From: Bacteroidales bacterium
GTDB lineage: Bacteria; Bacteroidota; Bacteroidia; Bacteroidales; VadinHA17
Reading direction: 5' to 3'
DNA: 42,216 nt
Assembly: GCA_012513795.1 (NCBI GenBank)
Contig: JAAZBN010000143.1
Location: 1 to 42,216, forward strand
The position numbers and the translations under genes were made by a program. Shown in pieces: positions 1 to 8,144 of the stretch (within the stretch, counting starts at the first letter, position 1; every line of letters starts with the position of its first letter). The notes beneath the pieces were generated by a model. It saw only the letters and a program-made list of their open reading frames with translations, did no database searches and was not told the origin of the DNA.

Positions 1-10
1 CGTATAATTC

Positions 11-2167
11 TCATACTGTCTCCAACAGCAAAGATAATATCTGTTTTGCTGTTTTCGACACTGATGTTCCGGGACCGAAGATGGCAGCCACGCCTGCATC
101 ATAGAGGAACTGGTAATCCTGCGGCGGAATGACCCCGCCTGCAATCACAAGAATATCCTCCCGGCCCAGCTTCTTAAGCTCGCTTATGACCTGCGGTATA
201 AGGGTCTTATGGCCTGCGGCGAGGCTGGAGACCCCGAGCAGGTGAACATCGTTCTCCACTGCCTGTCTTGCTGCTTCGGACGGAGTCTGGAAAAGTGGTC
301 CGATGTCGACGTCGAATCCAATATCGGCATATCCGGTCGATATAACCTTGGCGCCGCGGTCATGGCCGTCCTGCCCCATCTTGGCAATCATGATGCGGGG
401 TTGTCTTCCCGCCCGGGCGGCAAACTCGGCTGCCATTGCCCTTGCTTCCTCAAAATCAGAATCTGATTTGTACTCTGATGAATATACTCCTGAAATGGTT
501 CTTATCACTGCTTTGTACCTCCCTGCTACTTTTTCACATGCGTAAGATATTTCGCCGAGTGTTGCCCTCTTTGATGCAGCATCAACGGCCAGTTCGAGCA
601 GGTTTCCCTCACCGGTTTCGGCTGCACGGGTGATGGCTTCGAGCGCCCTGCGGCACTCTTCCCCGTTACGTCCTGCCTTCACTTCGGCAAGCCTCCTCAG
701 CTGGGCTTCGCGCACAGCGCTGTTATCAACCTCGAGGATCTCGAGCGGGTCTTCCTTCTCCAGCCTGTACCTGTTGAGGCCGACAATTGTCTGAGCGCCG
801 GAGTCAATTCTTGCCTGTGCCCTGGCGGCTGCCTCCTCAATCCTCATCTTGGGTATGCCTGACTCAATGGCTTTTGCCATGCCACCCAGACTCTCAACCT
901 CCTCTATCAGCTCCCATGCCTTATGTGCGATCTCGTGAGTGAGTGTCTCAACATAAAATGAACCGGCCCACGGGTCAACCGACTTGCAGATGCTGGTCTC
1001 TTCCTGTATGAATATCTGGGTGTTGCGAGCAATCCTTGCAGAGAAATCGGTAGGCAGTGCAATGGCCTCGTCAAGGGCGTTGGTGTGCAGACTCTGGGTA
1101 TGGCCCAGCGCTGCAGCCATAGCCTCGATGCAGGTACGCCCGACGTTGTTGAACGGGTCCTGCTCGGTAAGGCTCCATCCCGATGTCTGGGTATGGGTCC
1201 GGAGCGCCAGTGACTTCGGATTCTTCGGGTTGAACTGGCTGACTAACTTCGCCCAAAGCATCCTTGCCGCCCTCATCTTGGCTATCTCCATGAAGAAGTT
1301 CATGCCGCTGGCCCAGAAAAAAGAGAGCCGCGGCGCGAAGTCGTCTATGTTCATGCCGGAATTCACCCCGGTGCGGAGGTACTCAAGGCCGTCGGCCAGG
1401 GTATAAGCCAGTTCTATATCCGCTGTGGCGCCTGCTTCCTGCATGTGATACCCCGATATTGAGATGCTGTTGAACTTCGGCATCTTCTCAGAGGTGTACC
1501 TGAATATGTCGGCGATGATCCGCATCGAGAATGCAGGCGGGTAGATGTATGTGTTGCGAACCATGAACTCCTTCAGGATATCATTCTGAATAGTGCCCTG
1601 CAACTCACTCAGCTTTGCTCCCTGCTCCAGCCCTGCCACTATGTAAAATGCCATTACGGGCAGCACCGCCCCGTTCATTGTCATCGATACCGACATCTCC
1701 CTGAGGGGGATCTGGTCAAAGAGGATCTTCATATCCTGCACCGAGTCAACTGCCACGCCGGCTTTCCCTACATCACCCACAACGCGCTCATGATCAGAGT
1801 CATATCCGCGGTGTGTTGCAAGGTCAAAAGCAACCGATAGTCCCTTCTGGCCTGCAGCAAGGTTCCTGCGGTAGAAGGCGTTCGACTCTTCAGCGGTGGA
1901 GAATCCGGCATACTGCCTGATTGTCCATGGCTTCATGGTGTACATGGCCGAATAAGGCCCGCGGAGGTACGGTGGTACACCGGCAGCATACTGCAGGTGC
2001 TCCATGCCCTTCAGGTCTTCACGGGAATAAACGCTCTTGAGGCGAATTCTTTCGGGAGTCTCCCACTGCGGGCTGATGCCGTTCTCTTTCTCCCACTTCT
2101 GTTTGTCTCTTGAAGGCACTGTCACCTTCAGGGGGTCAATATCAGTAAATTTTGGTCTTTTGCTCAT
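11..2167 (-). CDS. mutB: Methylmalonyl-CoA mutase large (catalytic) subunit
   Basis: This cytoplasmic, adenosylcobalamin-dependent enzyme interconverts succinyl-CoA and (R)-methylmalonyl-CoA, as in propionate formation or breakdown. The 718-residue length is normal for the large subunit. The N-terminal two thirds is the CoA-binding TIM barrel, with conserved segments such as [14 protein letters not shown] and [15 protein letters not shown]. The C-terminal B12-binding domain carries the base-off ligand motif DGHDRG, with the cobalt-ligand histidine at about residue 602, and a downstream GVSSLAAGH segment. The start is an ATG six bases after the mutA stop, so mutA-mutB form one transcription unit. 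The gene is complete, ending 10 bases from the left window edge. Family assignment is secure; direction of flux in this organism is not visible. Confidence 0.97.
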   Translation of the reverse strand: MSKRPKFTDIDPLKVTVPSRDKQKWEKENGISPQWETPERIRLKSVYSREDLKGMEHLQYAAGVPPYLRGPYSAMYTMKPWTIRQYAGFSTAEESNAFYRRNLAAGQKGLSVAFDLATHRGYDSDHERVVGDVGKAGVAVDSVQDMKILFDQIPLREMSVSMTMNGAVLPVMAFYIVAGLEQGAKLSELQGTIQNDILKEFMVRNTYIYPPAFSMRIIADIFRYTSEKMPKFNSISISGYHMQEAGATADIELAYTLADGLEYLRTGVNSGMNIDDFAPRLSFFWASGMNFFMEIAKMRAARMLWAKLVSQFNPKNPKSLALRTHTQTSGWSLTEQDPFNNVGRTCIEAMAAALGHTQSLHTNALDEAIALPTDFSARIARNTQIFIQEETSICKSVDPWAGSFYVETLTHEIAHKAWELIEEVESLGGMAKAIESGIPKMRIEEAAARAQARIDSGAQTIVGLNRYRLEKEDPLEILEVDNSAVREAQLRRLAEVKAGRNGEECRRALEAITRAAETGEGNLLELAVDAASKRATLGEISYACEKVAGRYKAVIRTISGVYSSEYKSDSDFEEARAMAAEFAARAGRQPRIMIAKMGQDGHDRGAKVISTGYADIGFDVDIGPLFQTPSEAARQAVENDVHLLGVSSLAAGHKTLIPQVISELKKLGREDILVIAGGVIPPQDYQFLYDAGVAAIFGPGTSVSKTAKQILSLLLETV

Positions 2168-2173
2168 CTCCCG

Positions 2174-4039
2174 TCAGTTTATTCCGAGTATCCTGTTGAA
2201 CATTTGCAGTGTCTCAAGCACATTGGATTTGATGCTGATGAAGTGCTCCACTCCTTCGGTCTTGAGGTCTTCCGTGCATGGCGGATTTCCTGCCACCACA
2301 AAGACAGCCTTTCCGCCTGTTGCCTTAAAGGCCTCTTTCGCAAGTGTGGCATATTCTTCGTCAGAACTGCAGATGACAATTATGTCTGCCTTTGCTCCGA
2401 TGGCTGCATTGACGCCTTCGGCGACGCCTGCAAAACCGTTATTGTCCTGCACCTCATAGCCGGCCACTGCGAAAAAATTGGATGAGAACTGTGCCCTTGC
2501 CCTGCGCATGGCAAGATCACCGATAGTGAGCATGAAAACCAGCGGCCTGCGGCCGGACTTTTCCGTTGCCAGTCTCAGCTTCTCGAACTCATCTGCACCG
2601 CGGGCAGGGAGGATAGGCCTTACCTCCTCGTCAGCTGAGGCAGCGTATTCTTTAAAAAGTTTTCCCGGATCATGTTCCGGCGATTTTTTCTCCCTGAAAT
2701 CAGGATACTGGTTTGTACCCAGAAGGACTTCCTTTCTTTTTGCCATGTCAGCCTTGCGCGTTGCAGCAGCCTCACTGATGCGCTTCTGTATCATCCCTTT
2801 GCGAAGGGCTGCAAGGAATCCTCCCTCGTTTTCAATCTCAAGGAATAGTTTCCAGGCCTCGCGGGCTGTCATTGAGGTCAGTTCCTCTATGTAATATGAT
2901 CCGGCTCCCGGGTCAGCAATCTTTCCGAGGTGCGCCTCTTCCATCAGCAACAGCTGCTGGTTGCGGGCGATCCTCTCCGAGAAGTCGCTTGCAGTCCGGA
3001 ACACTGTATCGAATGGTTCCACTGTTACTGACTCTGCGCCGCCAAGAACAGCCGACATAGCTTCGGTCTGGGTCCTGAGCATGTTGACGTACGGGTCATA
3101 GAGGGTCTTGTTCCACCTGCCTGTGACCGAATGGATGTGCATCAGGGCTGATCCGGGTTCCTTCGTGCCGTAGGCACTGACTATCTCTGCCCAGAGCATC
3201 CTGGCTGCACGCAGTTTGGCCGTCTCAGGAAAGAAGTCGGGGCCGATGGCGAGTGTGAACCGGAAGGCTCCTGCCGCTGTGTCAGGGTCAATGCCTCTTC
3301 CGGTCAGTGCTGCCATGTATTCATTGCCTAGTGACAGCGTATATGCCAGCTCAGCGACGGGGCCAGCGCCGGCATTGCTGAAAAGGGTGCCTGAGGGCTC
3401 GACGCACTTAATGCCCGGTGTCTCTGCCGCATCGCTGACGAGGCCTGCCAGGTAATCGAGGCCCTGGTCAACGGGCACGCACAGCTTGCCGTTGGCGGCC
3501 AGCCTGCCCAGCGGGTCAGCCGAGACGGTTATGTTCACCTGCTTCAGGTCAGCGCCTGATGAGCGGAGGTATCCCTTAAGTGCGGCAACGAGCTCTTTCG
3601 CCCTGCCGGCGATTGAAAAACTGATCTCAATGCTCTCCGGATGAATATCCTTAAGGAGCTGTGCGACGGTCTCCGGGGTGGCCGTCTGCGAGTCTGCGAT
3701 GACAAAGCCAAGCGAGGTGATGCCTCTCATCAGTATGTCAAGAGCTTTGGCGTTGGCAGCCTTATAGTCTGTCACCGTTATATCCTGGCGGATGAACCAG
3801 TTGTTACCCTTCACTGCCACTCCCCTTACAAAGGGGAAATCACCCGGAAGCAGGTTGCTGTGAGGCAGAGTGTCAAGGTCCTCCTGCCTGTAGAAGGGCA
3901 TGACAGAAAGGCCGTCGCGTGTTTTCCAGACAAGTTTCCTGGTAAAGTCAGCGCCCTTCAGATCAGCAGTGATCTTCTCCATCCACTCCGTTGCGGAGAC
4001 AGGCGGAAATTGTTCAAATAGCTTCTTTTTCTTATCCAT
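2174..4039 (-). CDS. mutA: Methylmalonyl-CoA mutase small subunit
   Basis: This is the non-catalytic partner of MutB in the heterodimeric mutase. The 621-residue protein has the same two-domain layout as MutB (barrel, then a Rossmann-like cobalamin-type domain). It lacks the DxHxxG cobalt-ligand motif: the corresponding region reads GDLAMRRAR. That loss is the normal signature of the small subunit. The ATG start gives a lysine-rich MDKKKKLFEQF N-terminus. It lies directly upstream of mutB with a gap of six bases and 74 bases downstream of prfB, with no clear terminator between them. The spacing with mutB implies co-transcription and balanced subunit supply. Confidence is high because both subunits occur together in the expected order. 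Confidence 0.96.
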   Translation of the reverse strand: MDKKKKLFEQFPPVSATEWMEKITADLKGADFTRKLVWKTRDGLSVMPFYRQEDLDTLPHSNLLPGDFPFVRGVAVKGNNWFIRQDITVTDYKAANAKALDILMRGITSLGFVIADSQTATPETVAQLLKDIHPESIEISFSIAGRAKELVAALKGYLRSSGADLKQVNITVSADPLGRLAANGKLCVPVDQGLDYLAGLVSDAAETPGIKCVEPSGTLFSNAGAGPVAELAYTLSLGNEYMAALTGRGIDPDTAAGAFRFTLAIGPDFFPETAKLRAARMLWAEIVSAYGTKEPGSALMHIHSVTGRWNKTLYDPYVNMLRTQTEAMSAVLGGAESVTVEPFDTVFRTASDFSERIARNQQLLLMEEAHLGKIADPGAGSYYIEELTSMTAREAWKLFLEIENEGGFLAALRKGMIQKRISEAAATRKADMAKRKEVLLGTNQYPDFREKKSPEHDPGKLFKEYAASADEEVRPILPARGADEFEKLRLATEKSGRRPLVFMLTIGDLAMRRARAQFSSNFFAVAGYEVQDNNGFAGVAEGVNAAIGAKADIIVICSSDEEYATLAKEAFKATGGKAVFVVAGNPPCTEDLKTEGVEHFISIKSNVLETLQMFNRILGIN

Positions 4040-4113
4040 CAGGATTTATGTTGCTGAGGGTTGTAAATTAATGTGTTGTAAGGCTGTTAAACCATGCTTT
4101 TTATCATGAGAGT

Positions 4114-5206
4114 TCACTCTTTGCCGCCGAACTCCATCAGGTACGCCTTGATGAACTCATCAATCTCACCGTCGAGTACGGCCTGGGCATTGCCTGCCTC
4201 GTAACCGGTGCGCAGGTCCTTTACCAGCTTATATGGGTGCAGGGTATACGATCTGATCTGTGAGCCCCATTCAATCTTTTTCTTTGCACCCTCGATCTTT
4301 GCCTGTTCATCCATCCTTTTGCGCAGTTCCATCTCATAAAGGTGTGACCTGAGGAGGCGGAGGGCGTTCTCCTTGTTTTGTCCCTGGGAACGTGACTCCT
4401 GGTTCTCGATGACGAGGCCGGTGGGGGCATGGCGGAGGCGGACGGCGGTCTCCACCTTGTTGACGTTCTGGCCGCCGGCGCCTGATGAGCGGAAGGTCTC
4501 CCAGGTAATATCGGCCGGATTGATCTCGACGACAATGTCATCATCAACCAGCGGAGCGACGAAGACCGATGCGAATGTCGTCTGTCGTTTGCCCTGTGCG
4601 TTGAAGGGTGATATGCGGACCAGGCGGTGGACGCCGTTCTCGCTCTTGAGGTATCCATAGGCGTTTTCACCCTCGAACTCGAGGGTTACAGTCTTTATTC
4701 CGGCTTCGTCGCCTGCCTGGTAGTATGCCTCTGTGATCTTATACCCGCTCTTCTCTCCCCACATGAGGTACATTCTCATGAGCATCTGTGCCCAGTCATT
4801 GCTTTCTGTGCCACCGGCGCCTGCATTGATCTTGAGGACGGCGCCGAGGCGGTCCTCCTCACGGCGCAGCATGTTGCGGAGCTCAAGTTTTTCTACTGCT
4901 GCGAGGGTTTTATCATATTGCTGACCCATCTCCTCATCGGTGACTTCACCCTCTTTGAAGAAGTCGTACAGGACGAGCATGTCCTCAACGGCAGTGTCGA
5001 CTTTGGCGAAAGCCGTGGTCCAGCTCTTAACAGAGGATATCTCCTTCATGAGTTCCTCTGCTTTTTTCGGGTCATTCCAGAATCCGTCCGAGTGGGTAAT
5101 CTCTTCCTTTTCCTTGATTTCGTTTAGTCTGGCATCGACGTCAAAGATACCTCCTTAACGCATCCCGGCGTTCAACGAGGTCCTGTATCTGGTCATTGGT
5201 TATCAT
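4114..5206 (-). CDS. prfB: Peptide chain release factor 2, expressed by +1 programmed frameshift
   Basis: RF2 recognises UGA and UAA stop codons and triggers peptide release on the ribosome. The main frame carries SPF, the RF2 stop-codon recognition tripeptide, in [11 protein letters not shown], and the catalytic GGQ in [11 protein letters not shown]. The ORF track starts this gene at an internal ATG (5049). The true start is the ATG at 5206, which gives 21 codons ([20 protein letters not shown], then L) before an in-frame UGA at 5143-5141. A +1 shift at CUU-UGA-C continues as [14 protein letters not shown], the coiled N-terminal domain, and joins the main frame. The site is preceded by AGGAGG with the same spacing as in Escherichia coli. 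RF2 abundance is therefore expected to be autoregulated. A TATATTTG -7-like box lies just upstream. Confidence 0.97.
5140..5155 (-). promoter_or_regulatory. RF2 +1 programmed ribosomal frameshift site
   Basis: On the minus strand the bases read AGGAGG-TAT-CTT-TGA-C. This has a Shine-Dalgarno-like stimulator three bases before the slippery CUU codon, followed by the UGA stop and a C. It matches the classical RF2 autoregulatory element codon for codon in spacing. Reading frames on both sides encode conserved RF2 sequence, so this is not a sequencing error. Confidence 0.95.
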
Positions 5207-5224
5207 GTCATGTAAAAGTTTGCG

Positions 5225-5232
5225 CAAATATA
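5225..5232 (-). promoter_or_regulatory. Candidate Bacteroidota -7 element upstream of prfB
   Basis: The minus strand reads TATATTTG, matching TAnnTTTG, about 19 bases before the prfB ATG. No well-spaced TTG -33 element is visible, so the assignment is tentative. Confidence 0.4.
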
Positions 5233-5274
5233 GTCAAATTAGGCAAGAGCCAGCTGGTAATAACCAGTAGTGGT

Positions 5275-5321
5275 GCGGGCGTCTGGGGGCCGACATGGTA
5301 TTTCGGGACCGGACGCCCCGC
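5275..5321. repeat. GC-rich imperfect hairpin between divergent genes
   Basis: GCGGGCGTCTGG (5275-5286) and CCGGACGCCCCGC (5309-5321) are near-perfect inverted repeats around a loop of about 22 bases. The element lies between the divergent genes prfB and the AAA+ ATPase, so it is not at the 3' end of either gene. Its function is unknown. Confidence 0.6.
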
Positions 5322-5358
5322 ATTCAGGTGTATAATTATATCCAAATGGGCAATATTT

Positions 5359-5373
5359 GCACTATAATAGTGC
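5359..5373. promoter_or_regulatory. Perfect inverted repeat upstream of the AAA+ ATPase (candidate operator)
   Basis: GCACTAT-A-ATAGTGC has seven-base perfect arms around a single central base. It lies about 40 bases upstream of the TATCTTTG box of the next gene, a plausible position for a dimeric regulator. No regulator gene is adjacent, so the role is inferred only from symmetry and position. Confidence 0.45.
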
Positions 5374-5412
5374 GTTTTTAATGTATATGTGACCTTTTAT
5401 GGTGCATTATTA

Positions 5413-5420
5413 TATCTTTG
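5413..5420 (+). promoter_or_regulatory. Candidate -7 element of the AAA+ ATPase gene
   Basis: TATCTTTG matches the Bacteroidota TAnnTTTG -7 box and lies 16 bases before the ATG at 5437. This position argues against the longer GTG start at 5389 in the ORF track. No clear -33 TTG is present. Confidence 0.5.
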
Positions 5421-5436
5421 CAGAATATTAACTGCC

Positions 5437-6606
5437 ATGGAAAAGTTATTTGAGCATTTTATAAAACTTCTGAAAGAGACAGATACCCGTTTCCTGCGGT
5501 ACATCTATCCTGAAATAAACTGGGAAAACAGAATGATAGGGCTTACCGGCCCTCGTGGGGTAGGAAAGACGACTTTGGTATTGCAGCATATCAAAATGAA
5601 CCTGGATATTCCTGAGACGCTCTATGTGACAGCAGAGGACTTTTACTTTTCTGACAACAGGTTAACTGATCTGGCTGATGCTTTTGTTAAACGTAACGGA
5701 AAGTATTTGTTTGTTGATGAAATACATAAATACAAGGACTGGGCCAGGGAGTTGAAACTGATCTACGATTACCATCCGGAACTTAAAATTGTGTTTTCAG
5801 GTTCTTCTGTTCTGGACATTAAAAAAGGGGCCTCTGACCTGAGCCGCAGGGCGGTTATGTATAACCTGCAAGGTTTATCGTTCAGGGAATATTTGCAATT
5901 GTTTCACCATGTTGCTTCCCGGACGTTTACCCTGGAGGAAATCCTGTCGCATAAAGCGGGGCTACCTCAAATAAAACACCCATTACCACTCTTTGAAGAC
6001 TATCTGAAGAGAGGGTACTACCCATTTTCACTGGAGGAAGATTTTGAAAGAAAACTTCAGCAGATTGTCAACCACACCCTTGAAACTGATATTCCGGTGT
6101 ATGCAGGAATGAACGTATCAACCGGGAGAAAGTTAAAGCAATTACTGGCTATTATTGCTAAAAGCGTTCCATTCAAGCCTAATATGACAAGCATAGCAAC
6201 TGCTCTTGTCGCGAGCCGGAATAATATTGCAGATTATTGCCTGTTTATTGAAGAAGCCGGATTGATTACCCAGCTCAGGGATGCCACCGGGGGAATAAGA
6301 GGTTTGGGCAAAGTAGACAAAGTATATCTCGACAACACTAATCTGATTTACAATCTCGCAAGTGTCGACCCGAATCCCGGGAACATAAGGGAAACATTTT
6401 TCCTGAACCAGCTAAGGTTAAAATATGATGTAATTACATCTCCCGCAGCTGATTTCAGGATTGATGATTTTACCTTTGAGGTTGGTGGAAAAAGCAAAGG
6501 GTTAAAGCAGATTCAGGATTTGGATAATGGCTTTATTGTCAGAGACGGAATTGAACATGGTTACCTGAATATCGTTCCTCTATGGCATTTTGGTATGATC
6601 TACTAA
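5437..6606 (+). CDS. AAA+ family ATPase with DUF4143-type C-terminus
   Basis: This is a predicted cytoplasmic ATP-binding protein of the AAA_14/DUF4143 group, which is widespread in Bacteroidota and archaea with no settled cellular role. The chosen ATG gives 389 residues; the ORF track's upstream GTG at 5389 precedes the likely promoter box. Walker A is TGPRGVGKTTLV near residue 37, Walker B is YLFVDEIHKYKDW, and a sensor-like IVFSGSSV follows. The C-terminal domain ends in a nuclease-fold-like stretch containing FEVGGKSKG. It stands alone between divergent prfB and a convergent gene that ends 14 bases away, with no terminator visible between them. It is also more A+T-rich than its neighbours, which suggests a mobile accessory gene. 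Function should not be inferred beyond ATP binding. Confidence 0.85.
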   Translation: MEKLFEHFIKLLKETDTRFLRYIYPEINWENRMIGLTGPRGVGKTTLVLQHIKMNLDIPETLYVTAEDFYFSDNRLTDLADAFVKRNGKYLFVDEIHKYKDWARELKLIYDYHPELKIVFSGSSVLDIKKGASDLSRRAVMYNLQGLSFREYLQLFHHVASRTFTLEEILSHKAGLPQIKHPLPLFEDYLKRGYYPFSLEEDFERKLQQIVNHTLETDIPVYAGMNVSTGRKLKQLLAIIAKSVPFKPNMTSIATALVASRNNIADYCLFIEEAGLITQLRDATGGIRGLGKVDKVYLDNTNLIYNLASVDPNPGNIRETFFLNQLRLKYDVITSPAADFRIDDFTFEVGGKSKGLKQIQDLDNGFIVRDGIEHGYLNIVPLWHFGMIY

Positions 6607-6620
6607 GGGACCGTAAGCCT

Positions 6621-7565
6621 TTAACCAACCTTGTAGCCGGCGAAGGAGCCTGTGCCTGTCTGGGTTGCAGTACCTGTATAAATATTTACACTTACAGTGT
6701 TACCTCTGCTTAATCTGATTGTTATTGACCTGACTGTCATAGTGGTACCGCTTCCAATTTCAACGGCTAGTTTTTCATAAGGTGCGGAGTTGACATAGAT
6801 CGAAACTTCACGTGAGCCTCCGTTGCCGTCTGCAAAATAGGATACATTGAAAGTGTAGATGCCATCAGCCGGGGCTGTGAAAACTCCGGTCCCTGCATTG
6901 AAACCACCTCCGATGCTCAGGTCAGGTTCATCATATGTCATTATCACATTGGTAATCTGAGGGGCAATATCTGATAAAAGGTTTCTTGCCCTGAATGCTA
7001 TAATTGTATCCAGCCGGACTGTGTTTCCTGATTCGATTGAGAGAAGCTTAGTCCCCTGGTCATAAATTAATTTCTGATCGTCAGTATCCGTTGCCGGGTC
7101 GCCCGGGTCACCCTTGGGGCCGGGAGGGCCGGCCGGGCCGCGTTCAAGTGATTTGGCGGCATAGAGCGCGTACGGCACAGCCATGAACTGCATCGTGCCC
7201 ATATCCATGAACAGATTCTCAAACTTGACCTCCACAGTCAGGTAATGGTTGGCAGTTGACCAGTCTATCGCACCAAAGGTGCCTAAAACCGGAGCGCCCT
7301 GTCCAATCATGAGCGAAAAAACCCCGTACCTGGAGGTAGTAACATTTGTAAAAACCTCCTGGTAAATGATCTCACCGGTGGGTGACTCTTTCCTGATAGA
7401 GAACCGCACCTCTATTGGTGTGCTAACCAGCTCGTTGCCGCTGTTGTCACGGGCCACGGCCTGGTAGTTGATACCGGCCGGGACTGTTCCCTGAGCCCCT
7501 GCCGTAAGAGTCGCTGCCACCAGAACCACCAGTATTGCCATCGCATAAGAAGAGACTCTTTTCAT
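6621..7565 (-). CDS. Secreted protein with short collagen-like stretch and C1q/TNF-like C-terminal domain
   Basis: The ATG at 7565 gives 314 residues with a clear signal peptide (MKRVSSYAMAILVVLVAATL, cleaved after AGAQ). The ORF track's start at 7589 is a TTG overlapping the upstream gene's end. Residues of about 25-140 form a β-rich domain common in Bacteroidota surface proteins (INYQAVARDNSGNEL, ending MAVPYALYAAKS). Next come five Gly-X-Y triplets, GPAGPPGPKGDPGDP. The C-terminal stretch of about 120 residues looks like a C1q/TNF jelly roll (FNAGTGVFTAPADGIYTFNVS, ending GSFAGYKVG). Such proteins probably trimerise outside the cell; this is inferred from the fold. It lies ten bases after the T9SS-type gene, so co-transcription is likely. 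Its ligand is unknown. Confidence 0.82.
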   Translation of the reverse strand: MKRVSSYAMAILVVLVAATLTAGAQGTVPAGINYQAVARDNSGNELVSTPIEVRFSIRKESPTGEIIYQEVFTNVTTSRYGVFSLMIGQGAPVLGTFGAIDWSTANHYLTVEVKFENLFMDMGTMQFMAVPYALYAAKSLERGPAGPPGPKGDPGDPATDTDDQKLIYDQGTKLLSIESGNTVRLDTIIAFRARNLLSDIAPQITNVIMTYDEPDLSIGGGFNAGTGVFTAPADGIYTFNVSYFADGNGGSREVSIYVNSAPYEKLAVEIGSGTTMTVRSITIRLSRGNTVSVNIYTGTATQTGTGSFAGYKVG

Positions 7566-7575
7566 ACCCTTTGGT

Positions 7576-8103
7576 TTATAGTTTTTCAATCTTAAATGAC
7601 CTGTTTATAACGCCGTCGGTACTGATCACGTTGGCGACATAGATTCCTTTGTTGTAGTGGACAAGGCTGACTTTGTGCCTGTAATCATGCTCAGCAGAAA
7701 GGTCGAGTTCATCAGTGTACATCAGTGAGCCCGGCAGGGTGTAGATGAAGATCCTGTAATGTCTTGCCATCACTCCGTAGACTCTTATTGTAAGAACCCA
7801 GGGGCCGGCTTCGCTGCTTTCGGTAAGCGGATTGGGGAAGAAGTCAACCCCGTTTCCCTCCCTGTCAGGCAGTTTCTGCTCCGGGATAAACCTCGGCTGC
7901 TGAAAGCCCTGTGACAGGTTGTAAAAAGAGGGAAGTGACACCTCCACGGCCGTCTCGCCAATTGTCTGCTGGTAAGTCAGACCTGTGTGTGTAACAATGT
8001 TACCAGCCGGCACAAGTACCTGGTGCGACAGCCTGTCCGACTTCTGCGGGAAGAGGTATGTACATATCATCAAAAGGAAAATACCGGTAATAAACCGTTT
8101 CAT
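7576..8103 (-). CDS. Secreted protein with T9SS-type sorting domain
   Basis: The ATG at 8103 gives 175 residues starting with a signal peptide, MKRFITGIFLLMICTYLFPQ. The track's extra 94 N-terminal residues run antisense through nothing conserved and are rejected. After the signal is a short module (HTGLTYQQTIGETAVEV, ending LSQGFQQPRF) often found before sorting domains in Bacteroidota. The rest resembles the type A T9SS C-terminal domain: FFPNPLTE at the first strand, KGIYVANVIS near the end and a basic FKIEKL tail. It is probably exported by the type IX system, or anchors to the surface by that route. It lies 41 bases after the flippase gene and ten bases before the C1q-like gene. No enzymatic domain is visible. 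Confidence 0.75.
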   Translation of the reverse strand: MKRFITGIFLLMICTYLFPQKSDRLSHQVLVPAGNIVTHTGLTYQQTIGETAVEVSLPSFYNLSQGFQQPRFIPEQKLPDREGNGVDFFPNPLTESSEAGPWVLTIRVYGVMARHYRIFIYTLPGSLMYTDELDLSAEHDYRHKVSLVHYNKGIYVANVISTDGVINRSFKIEKL

Positions 8104-8144
8104 GATAAAGGCCCTTTTGTTTACAAATTCAAAAATAACACTTT

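Noticed and set aside
984-1406. 140-codon plus-strand ORF (also 2037-2459, 2478-2894, 4627-5127)
   Set aside because: All lie antisense to mutB, mutA or prfB, whose protein motifs are unambiguous.
5041-5206. Apparent frameshift mutation or sequencing error in prfB
   Set aside because: The CUU-UGA-C context with AGGAGG at standard spacing is the known programmed site, so the break is functional.
5389-5436. N-terminal extension of the AAA+ ATPase from a GTG start
   Set aside because: A TATCTTTG promoter box lies inside the extension, and the conserved protein begins at the ATG at 5437.
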